A DNA stretch of 64,000 bases from Fen-1273 sp963748405 (GCA_963748405.1 CAVVIT010000008.1:186001-250000); one strand, 5' to 3'. Counted from the first letter of the stretch, positions 34,287-43,807 are shown. Translations and numbers: made by a program. Notes: generated by a model not told the origin, from the letters alone.

Positions 34287-34939
34287 CAGGCTCCTTCTAC
34301 GAATATGTTGTGTGCGAGCTTCGAGCTGATCGAGTGTTCCTTTCTCCCGACGAGCACACGCAGTGTCCCGTCGAACTCGATCTTCTCTTTCACCTTGATC
34401 TTCCTGTTGAGCGCGATGCCGATCCTCGATGCGAGCTGAAGGATGTCGGGATCCGCATCGCTGACGCGCCTCACGACGACCGTCTTTCCTTCCTGGACCC
34501 GGTCGAGCGGCTCGCTCCGCGGATCCGCGAGCTCCCCTTCGGCCGAGGGGATCGCGTCCCCGTGGGGGTCAGTGCTGGGGAACCCCAGGATCCTGTCGAT
34601 GTGCTGTTCGAGCTTCTCGGACGTCAGATGCTCGAGCCGGTCGGCCTCCTCGTCGATCTCGTGCCAGTCGAATTTCAGGACCTGCACCAGGAACGATTCC
34701 CAGAGGCGGTGTCGCCTGATGATCCTGAGAGCCCGCCTGCGCCCTTCCTTTGTGAGCTGGACGCCGTGATACGGGGTGTGGCTCACGATCCCCTCCCCGG
34801 CGAGCTTCTTGATCATCTCCGTGACGGAGGCGGGTGCGATGCCGAGCTTGCGCGAGAGGGCGGTCGTCGCCACTCTTCCCTCGGCCGACTCGATCTTGTA
34901 GATGTTCTTCAGGTAGTCTTCGATCTGCTCGCTGAGCAT
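34286..34939 (-). CDS. mntR: DtxR/MntR-family metal-dependent repressor
   Basis: 217 aa. An N-terminal winged helix (MLSEQIEDYLKNIYKIESAEG, LSRKLGIAPASVTEMIKKLAGEGIV) is followed by the dimerisation/metal domain (HRLWESFLVQVLKFDWHEIDEEADRLEH) with conserved Glu/His ligands. A C-terminal SH3-like FeoA domain (GKTVVVRRVSDADPDILQLASR) is present, as in the longer members. It represses metal uptake when Mn or Fe is bound. Its own promoter contains a palindrome, suggesting autoregulation. Confidence 0.9.
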   Translation of the reverse strand: MLSEQIEDYLKNIYKIESAEGRVATTALSRKLGIAPASVTEMIKKLAGEGIVSHTPYHGVQLTKEGRRRALRIIRRHRLWESFLVQVLKFDWHEIDEEADRLEHLTSEKLEQHIDRILGFPSTDPHGDAIPSAEGELADPRSEPLDRVQEGKTVVVRRVSDADPDILQLASRIGIALNRKIKVKEKIEFDGTLRVLVGRKEHSISSKLAHNIFVEGA

Positions 34940-34958
34940 GGTGCGGCCGTAAATTACT

Positions 34959-34976
34959 ATTTAGGAATGCCTAAAT
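34959..34976. promoter_or_regulatory. DtxR/MntR-type operator palindrome
   Basis: ATTTAGGAATGCCTAAAT has 7-bp arms (ATTTAGG / CCTAAAT) around AATG and resembles the TTTAGG-CCTAAA class of DtxR-family boxes. It lies 20 bp before the regulator's start codon, so the repressor probably controls its own operon with mntH and the stress protein. Confidence 0.65.
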
Positions 34977-35092
34977 ATATGTCCCCCCCGCCCCAATGTC
35001 AACGTCATTACCGAGGCCGCCGAAGGCCGCTGAAGCAATCCAGCCCGCTTTTTCCTATTTTGTGATCTGCAAAAGAAAAGGATCTCCCTCGC

Positions 35093-37993
35093 ATGAAAAC
35101 CATACCCGCGGCAATTGCCCGAGCATTCCGCACTCCGGATCTCTGGTCGGACTTTCGCGACAGGCGCCGGGCGGCGATACTCAATACCGCCCACCTGTTC
35201 ATCTTCTTTTGCGGCTTTGTCTACCTGGCGGTGCCGAAGGACGTGCTCAACGCCCAGAATATTATGGTGGTAATCCTGATCGGGTACGCCGTTGTCGGTT
35301 CGGCGCTCCTGAGGACGGGGCACCTTGCCGCCTCCGCGTTCTGGACGACATCCGTCGTGTGGCTGGTCTTTGCGGTCGGCTCGCTCACGGAGGGGGGGAT
35401 CACGTCAAGCTCGTTCGCCGGGACGTCGGCCATCGTCGTCCTTGCGGGGCTCATCTACGGATGGAGTGGGGCGCTTCTGTCCGCGGTGGCGTCGATCGCT
35501 GCGGGGGGCCTCAGCGTCTGGCTGATCGCCCACAATCTCCTCCCGCCCCCCGCCACGGTGTACACACCCCTCAACATCTTCTCCGATTTCGTTTTCTATC
35601 TCACGATCACGGCGCTCTTCACGGGGCAGGCGATTGCGAGCATTGATGCCTCCGTCCGGCGGTTCGAAGAGGAGTTGAGGGAACGGAAGCGGGTGGAAGC
35701 CGCTTTGCGCGAGAGCGAAGAGAGGCTGCACGGACTGTACGACAATACGACGATCGGACTCTATCGGGCCACCGTGGGCGGCGAGGTTCTCATGGCAAAC
35801 CCCGCGGCGGCACGGATGCTCGGCTACGCGTCATTTGAAGAGATGAAGGGGCATGCGCGTGTCTGGGGCGAACAGGCGCGGGACGAAGCCCGCACCGGAT
35901 TTCAGGAGATCCTTGAGCTGAACGGCGTCGTGACCGGATACGAGAGCAGCTGGAAGAGGAGGGACGGGACCACGATGTACATGCGCGAAAGCGCCACCGC
36001 CGTGAGGGGAGCGGATGACAGGATTCTCTACTACGACGGAACACTGGAGGATATCAGCGAACGGAAAAGGGCCGAGGAAGCCCTGAGGCAGAGCGAGAAG
36101 GAAAATCGCGCGATCGTGGACTCCGTTCCCGATCTTCTCTTCCGGGTCGACAGACAGGGGGTCCTGCTGGATTTCCGGAACCCGGGGGGAGCGGAGCTCT
36201 ACGCGCCGCCGGAGTCGTTTCTGGGAAGGAAGATATCCGAAGTCCTTCCTCCCGACGTCTCCTCCGCGGCGATCGCTGCCATCGGGAAGGTCCTGGAGAC
36301 GGGGGATATGGTCTCCTTCGAGTACAATCTCCGGATGGGGGACGGGGTGAGGTCGTATGAAGACCGGATCGTGCCGCTGTCGGAAGGGGAGGTGCTCTCC
36401 GTGATCCGTGACGTTACGGACCGGAAGCGCGCCGAAGAGGAGCTCTTCCGGCTGAGGAAGGCGGTGGACACCTCGGGCGAATGCATATTCATGACCGACC
36501 GCAGCGGAACGATCTCGTTTATCAATCCGGAATTCACCCGGCTCTACGGTTACACGGCCGGTGAGGTCGTCGGCAAGGCCACTCCCCGGATCCTGAAAGG
36601 GGGGACGATGAAGGATGAGGAATACGGACAGTTCTGGAAAACGATCCTCTCCTGGCGCATCTTCAAGAATGAGATGATCAACCGGACGAAGGACGGACGG
36701 TTGATGACGATCGACTCCTCGATCAATCCCATCCTTGACGAACGGGGCGACATCGTCGGTTTCCTCGCGATCCAGCGCGACATCACGGAACGGAAGCAGA
36801 CGGAAGCGAAGCGGCTCGAGCTCGAGCGGCAGCTCCTCCATTCGCAGAAACTCGAGAGCCTGGGAGTTCTCGCGGGAGGGATTGCCCACGATTTCAACAA
36901 CCTGCTGACCGCGATGATAGGGAACCTGGATCTCGCCCTGAGCCGGTTCCCGTCCCAGACCGCAAAGGAACGCATCGAGAAAGCCCTCCAGGCGACCCGC
37001 CGGGCGAGCGACCTCACGCGGGAAATGCTGGCGTATTCGGGTAGGGGGCGGTTCGTGATCACGCTCGTCGACATTAACCAGGTGATCAGGGAAAACGCGG
37101 AGCTTCTCCGGTCCTCGATTCCCCACACTGTTTCTCTGGGCACGTCGCTCGCGCCGGACCTCCCCCCGGCGGAAGCCGACCAGGCGCAGATCCAGCAGGT
37201 CGTCATGAACCTGATCACGAATGCCTCGGAAGCGATCGGGGACAGCCCCGGCGTCATCATGGTCAGGAGCGGCATCATGGAGTGCGATACGGAGTATCTT
37301 TCGCACAGCCGCATCGATGAGAAATCGGCTCCCGGCCGCTACCTGTACCTCGACGTCACCGATACGGGTTCCGGCATGAGCTCGGAGGTGAGCGCAAGGA
37401 TGTTCGACCCGTTCTTCACGACGAAATCGACCGGCCGGGGGCTCGGGATGTCGGCCGTGCTCGGGATCGTGCGCGGACACAACGGGGCGATCATCATCGA
37501 GAGCGAGGAGGGAAAAGGTACGACGGTGAGGGTGCTGCTTCCCGCCTCTGACGTCCCGCCCGGGCTGGCCGGCGCGGAAGCCGCTGCCGCCCCCGGATCA
37601 CACGCACCTTCCGGGATGTCCGGCACGCTGCTCGTCGTCGACGACGAGGAGGAAGTGAGGGAGCTGGCGATGGAGTTCGCCGGCGAGCTCGGTCTGAAGC
37701 CGCTCGCGGCGTCGAACGGGGAGGAGGCGCTCACGCTCTTCCGGGAGCATCAGGACGAGATCGCCTGCGTCCTCCTCGACCTGACGATGCCGAAGATGGA
37801 CGGCGCGGAAACGTTCACGCGTCTCCGCGAGATCAGGCCGGACGTCAGGGTCATCCTCTCCAGCGGGTACGACGAGCAGGAGGTCATCCAGCGGCACGCC
37901 ATCACGGGGCTCGCGGGGTTCATACAGAAGCCGTACCGGCTTGATCAGCTCCGCGAGAAAATCATCGCGATTGTGCGTGCGAAGCGCGGGTAG
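35093..37993 (+). CDS. Membrane hybrid sensor kinase (three PAS, HisKA, receiver)
   Basis: 966 aa. About six membrane helices (FIFFCGFVYLAVPKDVL and others) fill residues 25-190. Three PAS/PAC units follow (near 215-330, 340-450 and 455-575; for example MYMRESATAVRG, FRVDRQGVLLDFRNPGG, TDRSGTISFINPEFTRLYGY). The kinase has LAGGIAHDFNNLLTAMIGNLD (H box) and MSAVLGIVRGHNGAI. A C-terminal receiver carries VVDDEEEV, D in CVLLDLTMPKMDG and K in FIQKPYRL. Its output is unknown; no phosphotransfer protein or second regulator is adjacent. Confidence 0.92.
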   Translation: MKTIPAAIARAFRTPDLWSDFRDRRRAAILNTAHLFIFFCGFVYLAVPKDVLNAQNIMVVILIGYAVVGSALLRTGHLAASAFWTTSVVWLVFAVGSLTEGGITSSSFAGTSAIVVLAGLIYGWSGALLSAVASIAAGGLSVWLIAHNLLPPPATVYTPLNIFSDFVFYLTITALFTGQAIASIDASVRRFEEELRERKRVEAALRESEERLHGLYDNTTIGLYRATVGGEVLMANPAAARMLGYASFEEMKGHARVWGEQARDEARTGFQEILELNGVVTGYESSWKRRDGTTMYMRESATAVRGADDRILYYDGTLEDISERKRAEEALRQSEKENRAIVDSVPDLLFRVDRQGVLLDFRNPGGAELYAPPESFLGRKISEVLPPDVSSAAIAAIGKVLETGDMVSFEYNLRMGDGVRSYEDRIVPLSEGEVLSVIRDVTDRKRAEEELFRLRKAVDTSGECIFMTDRSGTISFINPEFTRLYGYTAGEVVGKATPRILKGGTMKDEEYGQFWKTILSWRIFKNEMINRTKDGRLMTIDSSINPILDERGDIVGFLAIQRDITERKQTEAKRLELERQLLHSQKLESLGVLAGGIAHDFNNLLTAMIGNLDLALSRFPSQTAKERIEKALQATRRASDLTREMLAYSGRGRFVITLVDINQVIRENAELLRSSIPHTVSLGTSLAPDLPPAEADQAQIQQVVMNLITNASEAIGDSPGVIMVRSGIMECDTEYLSHSRIDEKSAPGRYLYLDVTDTGSGMSSEVSARMFDPFFTTKSTGRGLGMSAVLGIVRGHNGAIIIESEEGKGTTVRVLLPASDVPPGLAGAEAAAAPGSHAPSGMSGTLLVVDDEEEVRELAMEFAGELGLKPLAASNGEEALTLFREHQDEIACVLLDLTMPKMDGAETFTRLREIRPDVRVILSSGYDEQEVIQRHAITGLAGFIQKPYRLDQLREKIIAIVRAKRG

Positions 37994-38004
37994 TTCGCTG
38001 CATC

Positions 38005-38035
38005 AGGAGCGTAAGTCGCAAATGATGACGCTCCT
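38005..38035. terminator. Hairpin after the hybrid kinase
   Basis: AGGAGCGT (38005-38012) and ACGCTCCT (38028-38035) form a perfect 8-bp stem with a 15-base loop, 11 bp after the stop codon. There is no long T tract, so its strength as a terminator is uncertain. Confidence 0.5.
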
Positions 38036-38105
38036 CACACCCGGGTGTTAAACCAAATTCGGCCGGTCGTGTCACACGTACAGGACGAGCTGGTGCGGGG
38101 GCAGT

Positions 38106-38750
38106 ATGTGCGGTTTTCCCCGGAGAAATACGTCTGGCCATCTTCCACGGATCCACCACATTGCGGCGGCAGGCGTGTTCGAACGCATCAAAGGCAGGCT
38201 TGACAGGGTCCCCGTACGAACGGTGCTGCTCTGCAGCGCCCTGATTCTCGCACTGGTCGGCATCGGGGACTACCTGACGGGGACGGAAATCATATTCACG
38301 ATGTTTTACCTGATTCCCGTCTCCGCGGTTACCTGGAAGCTGGGGAGATCGGAAGGGATTATCGCGTCGTTCATCTGTGCGATGGTCTGGTCCGTCGTCG
38401 ATTACTTCGGCCGGCCCTTCTTCGACCCCGTCACGGAAATTTGGAACATCGTCATACAGTTTTCGATGTTCGTCATGTATGCGGTGGTGCTTTCAAAGGT
38501 CAGGGAGGGGATGGAAGCGCAGCGGGTCGTGAATGCCGACCTTGAGGTGGCACTGTCGGAGGTGAAGCGGCTCAGCGGGGTGTTGCCGATCTGCGCGTGG
38601 TGCAAGAAGATCCGTGACATCGAAGGGAGCTGGCACCAGCTCGAGGCGTTCCTTGTGGAACATTCGGAGATCGATTTCACGCACAGCATCTGCCCGGAAT
38701 GCAAGGGGAAGTACTTCCCGGGGCGCAACCACATTCATCTTCCGCCGTAA
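38106..38750 (+). CDS. Membrane protein ending in a CxxC...CxxC domain
   Basis: 214 aa from ATG 38106 (GCGGGGGCAG upstream); a GTG at 38175 is an alternative start. Four hydrophobic segments cover residues 35-140 (LLCSALILALVGIGDYLTG, FTMFYLIPVSAVTW, GIIASFICAMVWSVVDYF, IVIQFSMFVMYAVVL). The C-terminal 60 residues read PICAWCKKIRD...WHQLEAFLVEHSEIDFTHSICPECKGKYFPG, a small module with two CxxC pairs that follows PAS domains and receivers in many signalling proteins. It probably binds zinc or senses redox. The gene follows the hybrid kinase and may be its partner. Confidence 0.75.
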   Translation: MCGFPRRNTSGHLPRIHHIAAAGVFERIKGRLDRVPVRTVLLCSALILALVGIGDYLTGTEIIFTMFYLIPVSAVTWKLGRSEGIIASFICAMVWSVVDYFGRPFFDPVTEIWNIVIQFSMFVMYAVVLSKVREGMEAQRVVNADLEVALSEVKRLSGVLPICAWCKKIRDIEGSWHQLEAFLVEHSEIDFTHSICPECKGKYFPGRNHIHLPP

Positions 38751-38986
38751 TGCTCCGGTTTCCGCTCCTCACCCACGGAAATCCGTCCCCTTCCGTTCAC
38801 CTTCCGCCGGCCACGTCCAGAACCGCCCCCGCTGCATGGGAACCGAGCTCTTCACGCGGTCCACTCTGTTCGGCTCACCACCGCTCGCATGAATCTCCGT
38901 GTAGATCACTCCCGGCTGCCGCCGGTGATGACAAGAACCTGTTTCTGCATGGCCCGGTATTCGATGTGGAATCTGCCGCCGGGCGG

Positions 38987-39316
38987 TCAATCCGCCGGGC
39001 TGATGAACAGCTGCTCCGCCCGCTCCCTGAGATCGTCGGGACTCGCCGGCTTGCCGCTGAACTGCCCGCGTCCCGTCGGGGGGTAGAGCTTGCCGTCCCG
39101 CTCGAGCTTGAAGAAACCGAGGGGTTTCACCTCGAGCGTGTCGAGGTTCATCGCGAGCAAGTACGGTGCGACCGCGTCTTTGAGCAGCGCGGAAACCTTC
39201 CAGTACTCCCGTACGACTCCCGGGATGAATTCCCTCACGTTCATGCTGGAGAACACGAGGGCTTTGTACTGGTCGTCGAACCCGTTGGAGACGAAGCACA
39301 GGTACACGAGTTTCAT
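38987..39316 (-). CDS. Small protein of unknown function
   Basis: 109 aa from ATG 39316, preceded by GGAGGGGGAACC, a strong ribosome-binding site; the longer frame upstream is not needed. No signal peptide is evident (MKLVYLCFVSNGFDDQYKAL). Mixed alpha/beta composition, including NVREFIPGVVREYWKVSALLKDAV and MNLDTLEVKPLGFFKLERDGKLYPP. No family is recognised. It stands alone between genes on the other strand. Confidence 0.6.
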   Translation of the reverse strand: MKLVYLCFVSNGFDDQYKALVFSSMNVREFIPGVVREYWKVSALLKDAVAPYLLAMNLDTLEVKPLGFFKLERDGKLYPPTGRGQFSGKPASPDDLRERAEQLFISPAD

Positions 39317-39571
39317 GGTTCCCCCTCCAGAGTGTGGATTATCCCCGCGGCAGGGGTCGCAGCTGCAATCGCCTGCTCCGCGGAAATCCGGAACGATCCT
39401 GCTCTCGCATGCGATCAAGACTCCCGTAAGCAGGAGAAAGATAAGGAAAAGGGAAGAATATATCCCCGAAACGGCGCGCAGATTGTTCCCTCGAAATCGT
39501 TATCTTCCCGGTAATGCCGCAAGTTATTCCGCGGCCCGCTGTCCAATGTACTGGCAACCTGGCAATGCTGA

Positions 39572-40147
39572 ATGGATGATTCTGAAGCGGTCGATAAGCT
39601 CAAAAACGGTGATGCCGATGCATTTCCCGTCATTGTCGAGCGCTATCAGAAATCCGTTCTGAACTGCTGCTACAAATTTCTGCGAAACAGGGAGTCGGCT
39701 GAGGACGTGACGCAGGAGGTGTTTCTGGAAGTTTTTGAGTCCATCCGGTCCTTCCGCGGGGAGTCGAAGCTCTCTACGTGGATTTACAGGATCGCGGTAA
39801 CACGGTCACTGAACCAGCTGCAGAGTCAGAAAAGGAAGAAACGATTCGCGGTCTTCGTCTCCCCGCTGGATGACCGGGGGCTGGAAGATCGCGTTCCTTC
39901 CCCCGGGAGCGCGGCTCCCGACAGCCGTCTTGAGAACGAGGAACGGGCGGATGTTCTTGCGCGTGCGCTCGACAGGCTGCCGCGGAACCAGAAAATCGCC
40001 TTCACCCTGAGCAAATATGACGGGCTCTCGTACGAGGAAATCTCCCGGATCATGGACGCGAGCATCCCGTCAGTCGAATCGCTTCTTCACAGGGCGAAGG
40101 TCAATTTGAGAAAGATCCTCGCCTCGTATTACGGTGAAACCACGTGA
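39572..40147 (+). CDS. ECF-type sigma-70 factor
   Basis: 191 aa. Region 2 (FPVIVERYQKSVLNCCYKFLRNRESAEDVTQEVFLEVF, with the DVTQE motif) and region 4 (RLPRNQKIAFTLSKYDGLSYEEISRIMDASIPSVESLLHRAK) are present, joined by a short linker. Domain 3 is missing, so it is an extracytoplasmic function sigma factor. It is followed by a small membrane protein and a Spy/CpxP-like protein with gaps of 12 and 11 bp, the usual sigma/anti-sigma/periplasmic-sensor order. Confidence 0.93.
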   Translation: MDDSEAVDKLKNGDADAFPVIVERYQKSVLNCCYKFLRNRESAEDVTQEVFLEVFESIRSFRGESKLSTWIYRIAVTRSLNQLQSQKRKKRFAVFVSPLDDRGLEDRVPSPGSAAPDSRLENEERADVLARALDRLPRNQKIAFTLSKYDGLSYEEISRIMDASIPSVESLLHRAKVNLRKILASYYGETT

Positions 40148-40159
40148 CGGAGTCATAAC

Positions 40160-40480
40160 ATGGCGACTGCAAAAGAAGCACCCGGTGCGTCCGAAGTCGA
40201 GAAGACCCTTCGCGCATTCGATGACGACCCCCTCCTCGAGGCGAGCCCGTTTCTTGCGGGCAGGATCCTGGCCGGTACGCGGGGCCGCTCCGCCCGCCGG
40301 GGGCGCTTCCCGCGGCCGGGGGTGGTCCCGTACTATGCGGTCATTGCTCTCATTCTTGCGGTCAACGTGGTGACCGCAATTTATGTTCTCCGGCACGACA
40401 ATGCGGGAAGTCTTGAAGAAAAGCTCGTTGCCCGGCTTGTCGGCGAATTCGGGATTGACCGTTCTTCATCCATCTTTTGA
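40160..40480 (+). CDS. Small single-helix membrane protein, probable anti-sigma factor
   Basis: 106 aa. A cytoplasmic-type N-terminal half (residues 1-55) with GASEVEKTLRAFDDDPLLEASPF precedes one membrane helix (VVPYYAVIALILAVNVVTAIYVL) and a short outer tail. Size and position right after the ECF sigma gene suggest an anti-sigma factor. It lacks the zinc-binding HxxxCxxC motif of the ZAS group, so this rests on context. Confidence 0.55.
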   Translation: MATAKEAPGASEVEKTLRAFDDDPLLEASPFLAGRILAGTRGRSARRGRFPRPGVVPYYAVIALILAVNVVTAIYVLRHDNAGSLEEKLVARLVGEFGIDRSSSIF

Positions 40481-40491
40481 GAGACAACGAC

Positions 40492-41346
40492 ATGGATTGG
40501 ATAACGCAGGGCAGGTTTGTGAGATGGCTTCTCATCGTCCTTCTGGCCGGCAATGTGCTGATGGTCTGCATCATCTGGCTGCTGGCCGCGAGGGCGCGCG
40601 AGCCGCAGCGGGGGGAACCGGAACCCCGCTCTTCGGAGTCGGCTGCGTTGATGAAGAAAGTGCTTGGACTCGATGAAGCCCAGACAAAACAGGTCGAGGC
40701 CGTGCTCGCCGCCCGACGGGAACAATCGAAGTCGTACGACGACCGGCTCACCGGTTTGAAGACGCGCCTTGCGCGCGAGCTCTTCAGCGATCATCCGGAC
40801 ACCGCTGTGGCTGTCTCCATTGCGAAGGAGATCGGCGAAGTGCAATCCGAGATAGAGATGATGCGCTTCCGCCGGTTCAGTGATCTGGTGGCGCTATGCA
40901 CCTCTGAACAGAGGAAGAAGCTCGAGCCGGTGGTGATGGAGGTTTTTGGCCGGCGTCCGCCGGCGTCTGACGACGTGGAGAAGACCCCTCCGCACGAGAA
41001 AGTCGAGGAACATCCCCCCCGCGGGGTGAATCCTGCCGGCGTTCGCCGGGAGGATACCCCTCCGTCGCCCGGCGGGAAATCCGGCCCGCTCTCGATCGAC
41101 GAGAAACTGGCGAGATATGCGCAGGCGCTGGGCCTCACGGCAGACCAGACACGCCGTGTGCGGGCCGTTCTCGAGCGTGCGGAGGGTGAAGGACAAGAAC
41201 TGCGGGAAAAGGAGAATCCCGACCGCGCAATCGTCGATGCGGAGAAAGAAAGAATCCGCGAAGAGGAAGAAAACGGAATCAGGCACATTCTCACCCCCGG
41301 GCAGGTGAGTGAATTTGAACGACTCCTCTCGCAGAGAAAACAGTAG
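40492..41346 (+). CDS. Membrane-anchored protein with two Spy/CpxP-like helical modules
   Basis: 284 aa from ATG 40492; a TTG at 40477 overlapping the previous stop (TTGA) is possible. One membrane helix (FVRWLLIVLLAGNVLMVCIIWLLAARAR) is followed by a periplasmic part with two similar helical hairpins, about 55-155 (LDEAQTKQVEAVLAARREQ, LCTSEQRKKLEPVV) and 205-284 (LTADQTRRVRAVLERAEGEG, LTPGQVSEFERLL). Both follow the L(T/D)xxQxxxVxxVL pattern of Spy/CpxP-like chaperones and metal sensors, separated by a proline-rich linker. It is probably the envelope-stress sensor for the ECF sigma factor. Confidence 0.65.
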   Translation: MDWITQGRFVRWLLIVLLAGNVLMVCIIWLLAARAREPQRGEPEPRSSESAALMKKVLGLDEAQTKQVEAVLAARREQSKSYDDRLTGLKTRLARELFSDHPDTAVAVSIAKEIGEVQSEIEMMRFRRFSDLVALCTSEQRKKLEPVVMEVFGRRPPASDDVEKTPPHEKVEEHPPRGVNPAGVRREDTPPSPGGKSGPLSIDEKLARYAQALGLTADQTRRVRAVLERAEGEGQELREKENPDRAIVDAEKERIREEEENGIRHILTPGQVSEFERLLSQRKQ

Positions 41347-41368
41347 CCGTTGTCACCAGTCCCTCCTC

Positions 41369-41396
41369 CGCGCGCCTGATTCCCCGGCGCGCGTTT
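41369..41396. terminator. Terminator after the ECF sigma operon
   Basis: CGCGCGCC (41369-41376) and GGCGCGCG (41386-41393) pair over 8 bp with a 9-base loop, followed by TTT, 23 bp after the last stop codon of the operon. This fits a rho-independent terminator with a short T run. Confidence 0.65.
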
Positions 41397-41527
41397 CCGC
41401 AGGCGCATTTTTATCCGCCATTTTGCATCCCGCCGACTGACTTTTCCTGCCGCAAGTTTCACGCGGAAACACTGTCCAACGAATCAAGACATCGCGTGTC
41501 TCGCGAACCCACTGCAACGGGGGCGGC

Positions 41528-43807
41528 GTGTATTCATCACGACAACACATCATTCTCCTGACTGCTGCTGCGGCCCTGTTGATCTCCCAGGCGCCGGCAC
41601 AGAAGCTTCTCCCGTTCAGGCTCCCGGATACGGGACAGACCGGCTCGTACACCGCGACCCCGGGGGAGGATGCGGACTTCATCATCAACCCTCCATCGCT
41701 GACCGACAACAGGAACGGGACGATTACGGACAACAACACGGGGCTCGTCTGGCAGAAGACGGACGGGGGTGAAATGACATGGGAAGCCGCCGCGGCCTAT
41801 TGCGCGTCGCTGGCCCTCGGCGGATACCACGACTGGCGCCTGCCGACCGGGCGCGAACTCTTCAGCATCAACAACTACGATAATCTCAATCCCGCGCTGG
41901 ATACCGCTTTTTTCACGATGACGCCGGCGGAATACTGGTGGTCGGGAGAAAAGCGCGCGGATGACTCGACGAAGGTGTGGGTGGTGAACGCCGGTGGCGG
42001 TATCGGGGCTCATCCGAAGACGGAGACGGTAAGCGCCGGAGGGACGAAGCTCTTTCACGTACGGGCCGTCCGGAATCCGTACGGGACATCGTTCGCTGTC
42101 TCCCGTTTCAGCGACAACGGCGACGGAACGGTGCGGGACAATTACACGGGCTTGACGTGGCAGAAGCTCGGATCGCAGGACACGATGACATGGGAGGACG
42201 CCCTGTCCTACAGCAGGACTGCTGCGCTGGCAGGGAAGTCGGACTGGAGACTCCCCAATGTCAGGGAGATCCAATCGCTGAATGATCCGGGGCTGCTCAC
42301 TCCTTCGTTTGACACGGGCGTGTTCCCATCCGTCGTCACTGGAAACTACTGGTCCTCGACGTCCATGTACATGACTCCCTCGAAGGCGTGGGACATCAAC
42401 ACGGTCTATGGCATCGTTTCGTACAGCGATAAGACCCGCAGGGAGTATGTCCTCCTGGTCCGCGGGGGTCTGGACAACCGCGATCTCAACATTACGGAGG
42501 TCGGTGTTCCGGGCGGCGAATATGCGATGGGTGACCATTACGGGTTTGTCGACCCGGGTCACCCGGGCGACGAGACTCCCGTCCACAACGTTCGGGTTGA
42601 CGGGCTGTGGGTGGGAACGACAACGGCGACGAACCAGCAGTTCCTTGCGTTCCTGAATTCGTCTCTCCTGCAGGGGTCGATCGAACTCCGGGGGAACGTT
42701 GTATACCGGACGGGGGACACCGCCGCGTTGTACTTCACGCACCAGTATGCTTCCTGGTACAGCATCGGGTACGACGGCAGCGTGTTTGCCATCGCTGATT
42801 TCAGGGCATCCCACCCGGTCGTGGGAGTCATGTGGTGCGGCGCCGCCGCGTACTGCAACTGGCTGAGCGCGCAGAACGGGCTGCAGCAATGTTATTCCCC
42901 GGGGTCATGGGATTGCGATTTCAGCAGGAATGGGTACCGATTGCCGACCGAGGCGGAATGGGAGTATGCCGCCCGGGGCGGCCAGACGAACCCCTACTAC
43001 AAATACCCGTGGGGAAACGACACCGACACGAGCCGCGCGAACTGGCCATCGTCAGGGGATCCCTACGAAGGTACGGGCGCGGACGCCTATCCCTTCACGA
43101 CGCCGGTGGGATTCTACGACGGTTCGCTCCGCCTGAAATCGGATTTCAACTGGCCCGGGAGCGCGTTGTCGTACCAGACAACAGGCGGGGCCAACGCATT
43201 CGGACTGTACGACATGGCGGGCAACGTGTGGGAATTCGTCAATGACTGGTACCAGAACACGTACTACAGCGTGAGTCCCTACGACAATCCGAAAGGGCCT
43301 GTGGTCGATTCGGCGTCGGTCATGCCCGACGGAAAGCGCTACAGGGGGATGCGGGGGGGGAACTGGTACAACGGGGACATCATCAACTCCGTGAACGACG
43401 GACATTCGCGTGTTTCCAACCGCAATCCCTCGTACTACCGCGGGCCGCAGGATCCGAACCATCCCTGGTATCACGTAGGATTCCGGGTCGTCCGCGCCCC
43501 CGGTCCTCTCGGCGGGGTGCATGCGGGGGTGGACGCCTTGCCGGAGGACTACCGGCTGTTTCAAAACTACCCCAACCCTTTCAATCCATCGACGACCGTT
43601 CGGTATTCCGTGCCCCGTTCCTCCCGTGTGAGGATCAGCGTATTCAATACGCTCGGACAGGAAGTCGCAAGGCTTGTCGACGGGGTAACGGGGCCGGGAG
43701 TCTTTGAGGCGGTCTGGGAGGGACGGGGGTGTGCGAGCGGGGTCTATTTCTGCACAATGTCGGCGGGATCCGGCCGGCACACAATTAAAATGATTCAGCT
43801 TCGATAA
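41528..43807 (+). CDS. T9SS-exported protein with two DUF1566-like domains and a formylglycine-generating-type domain
   Basis: 759 aa, GTG 41528, signal peptide ending at QAPAQK. Residues 55-190 and 200-320 are DUF1566-like repeats (GLVWQKTDGGEMTWEAAAAYC, GYHDWRLPTGRELFSI; GLTWQKLGSQDTMTWEDAL). A sulfatase-modifying-factor domain follows (VGVPGGEYAMGDH, YRLPTEAEWEYAARGG, FGLYDMAGNVWEFVNDWY, GNWYNGDI). The last 80 residues are the T9SS sorting domain (FQNYPNPFNPSTTV...GVYFCTMSAGSGRHTIKMIQLR). True formylglycine generators have two conserved cysteines in the active site; only partial equivalents are visible, so catalysis is uncertain. Confidence 0.85.
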   Translation: MYSSRQHIILLTAAAALLISQAPAQKLLPFRLPDTGQTGSYTATPGEDADFIINPPSLTDNRNGTITDNNTGLVWQKTDGGEMTWEAAAAYCASLALGGYHDWRLPTGRELFSINNYDNLNPALDTAFFTMTPAEYWWSGEKRADDSTKVWVVNAGGGIGAHPKTETVSAGGTKLFHVRAVRNPYGTSFAVSRFSDNGDGTVRDNYTGLTWQKLGSQDTMTWEDALSYSRTAALAGKSDWRLPNVREIQSLNDPGLLTPSFDTGVFPSVVTGNYWSSTSMYMTPSKAWDINTVYGIVSYSDKTRREYVLLVRGGLDNRDLNITEVGVPGGEYAMGDHYGFVDPGHPGDETPVHNVRVDGLWVGTTTATNQQFLAFLNSSLLQGSIELRGNVVYRTGDTAALYFTHQYASWYSIGYDGSVFAIADFRASHPVVGVMWCGAAAYCNWLSAQNGLQQCYSPGSWDCDFSRNGYRLPTEAEWEYAARGGQTNPYYKYPWGNDTDTSRANWPSSGDPYEGTGADAYPFTTPVGFYDGSLRLKSDFNWPGSALSYQTTGGANAFGLYDMAGNVWEFVNDWYQNTYYSVSPYDNPKGPVVDSASVMPDGKRYRGMRGGNWYNGDIINSVNDGHSRVSNRNPSYYRGPQDPNHPWYHVGFRVVRAPGPLGGVHAGVDALPEDYRLFQNYPNPFNPSTTVRYSVPRSSRVRISVFNTLGQEVARLVDGVTGPGVFEAVWEGRGCASGVYFCTMSAGSGRHTIKMIQLR

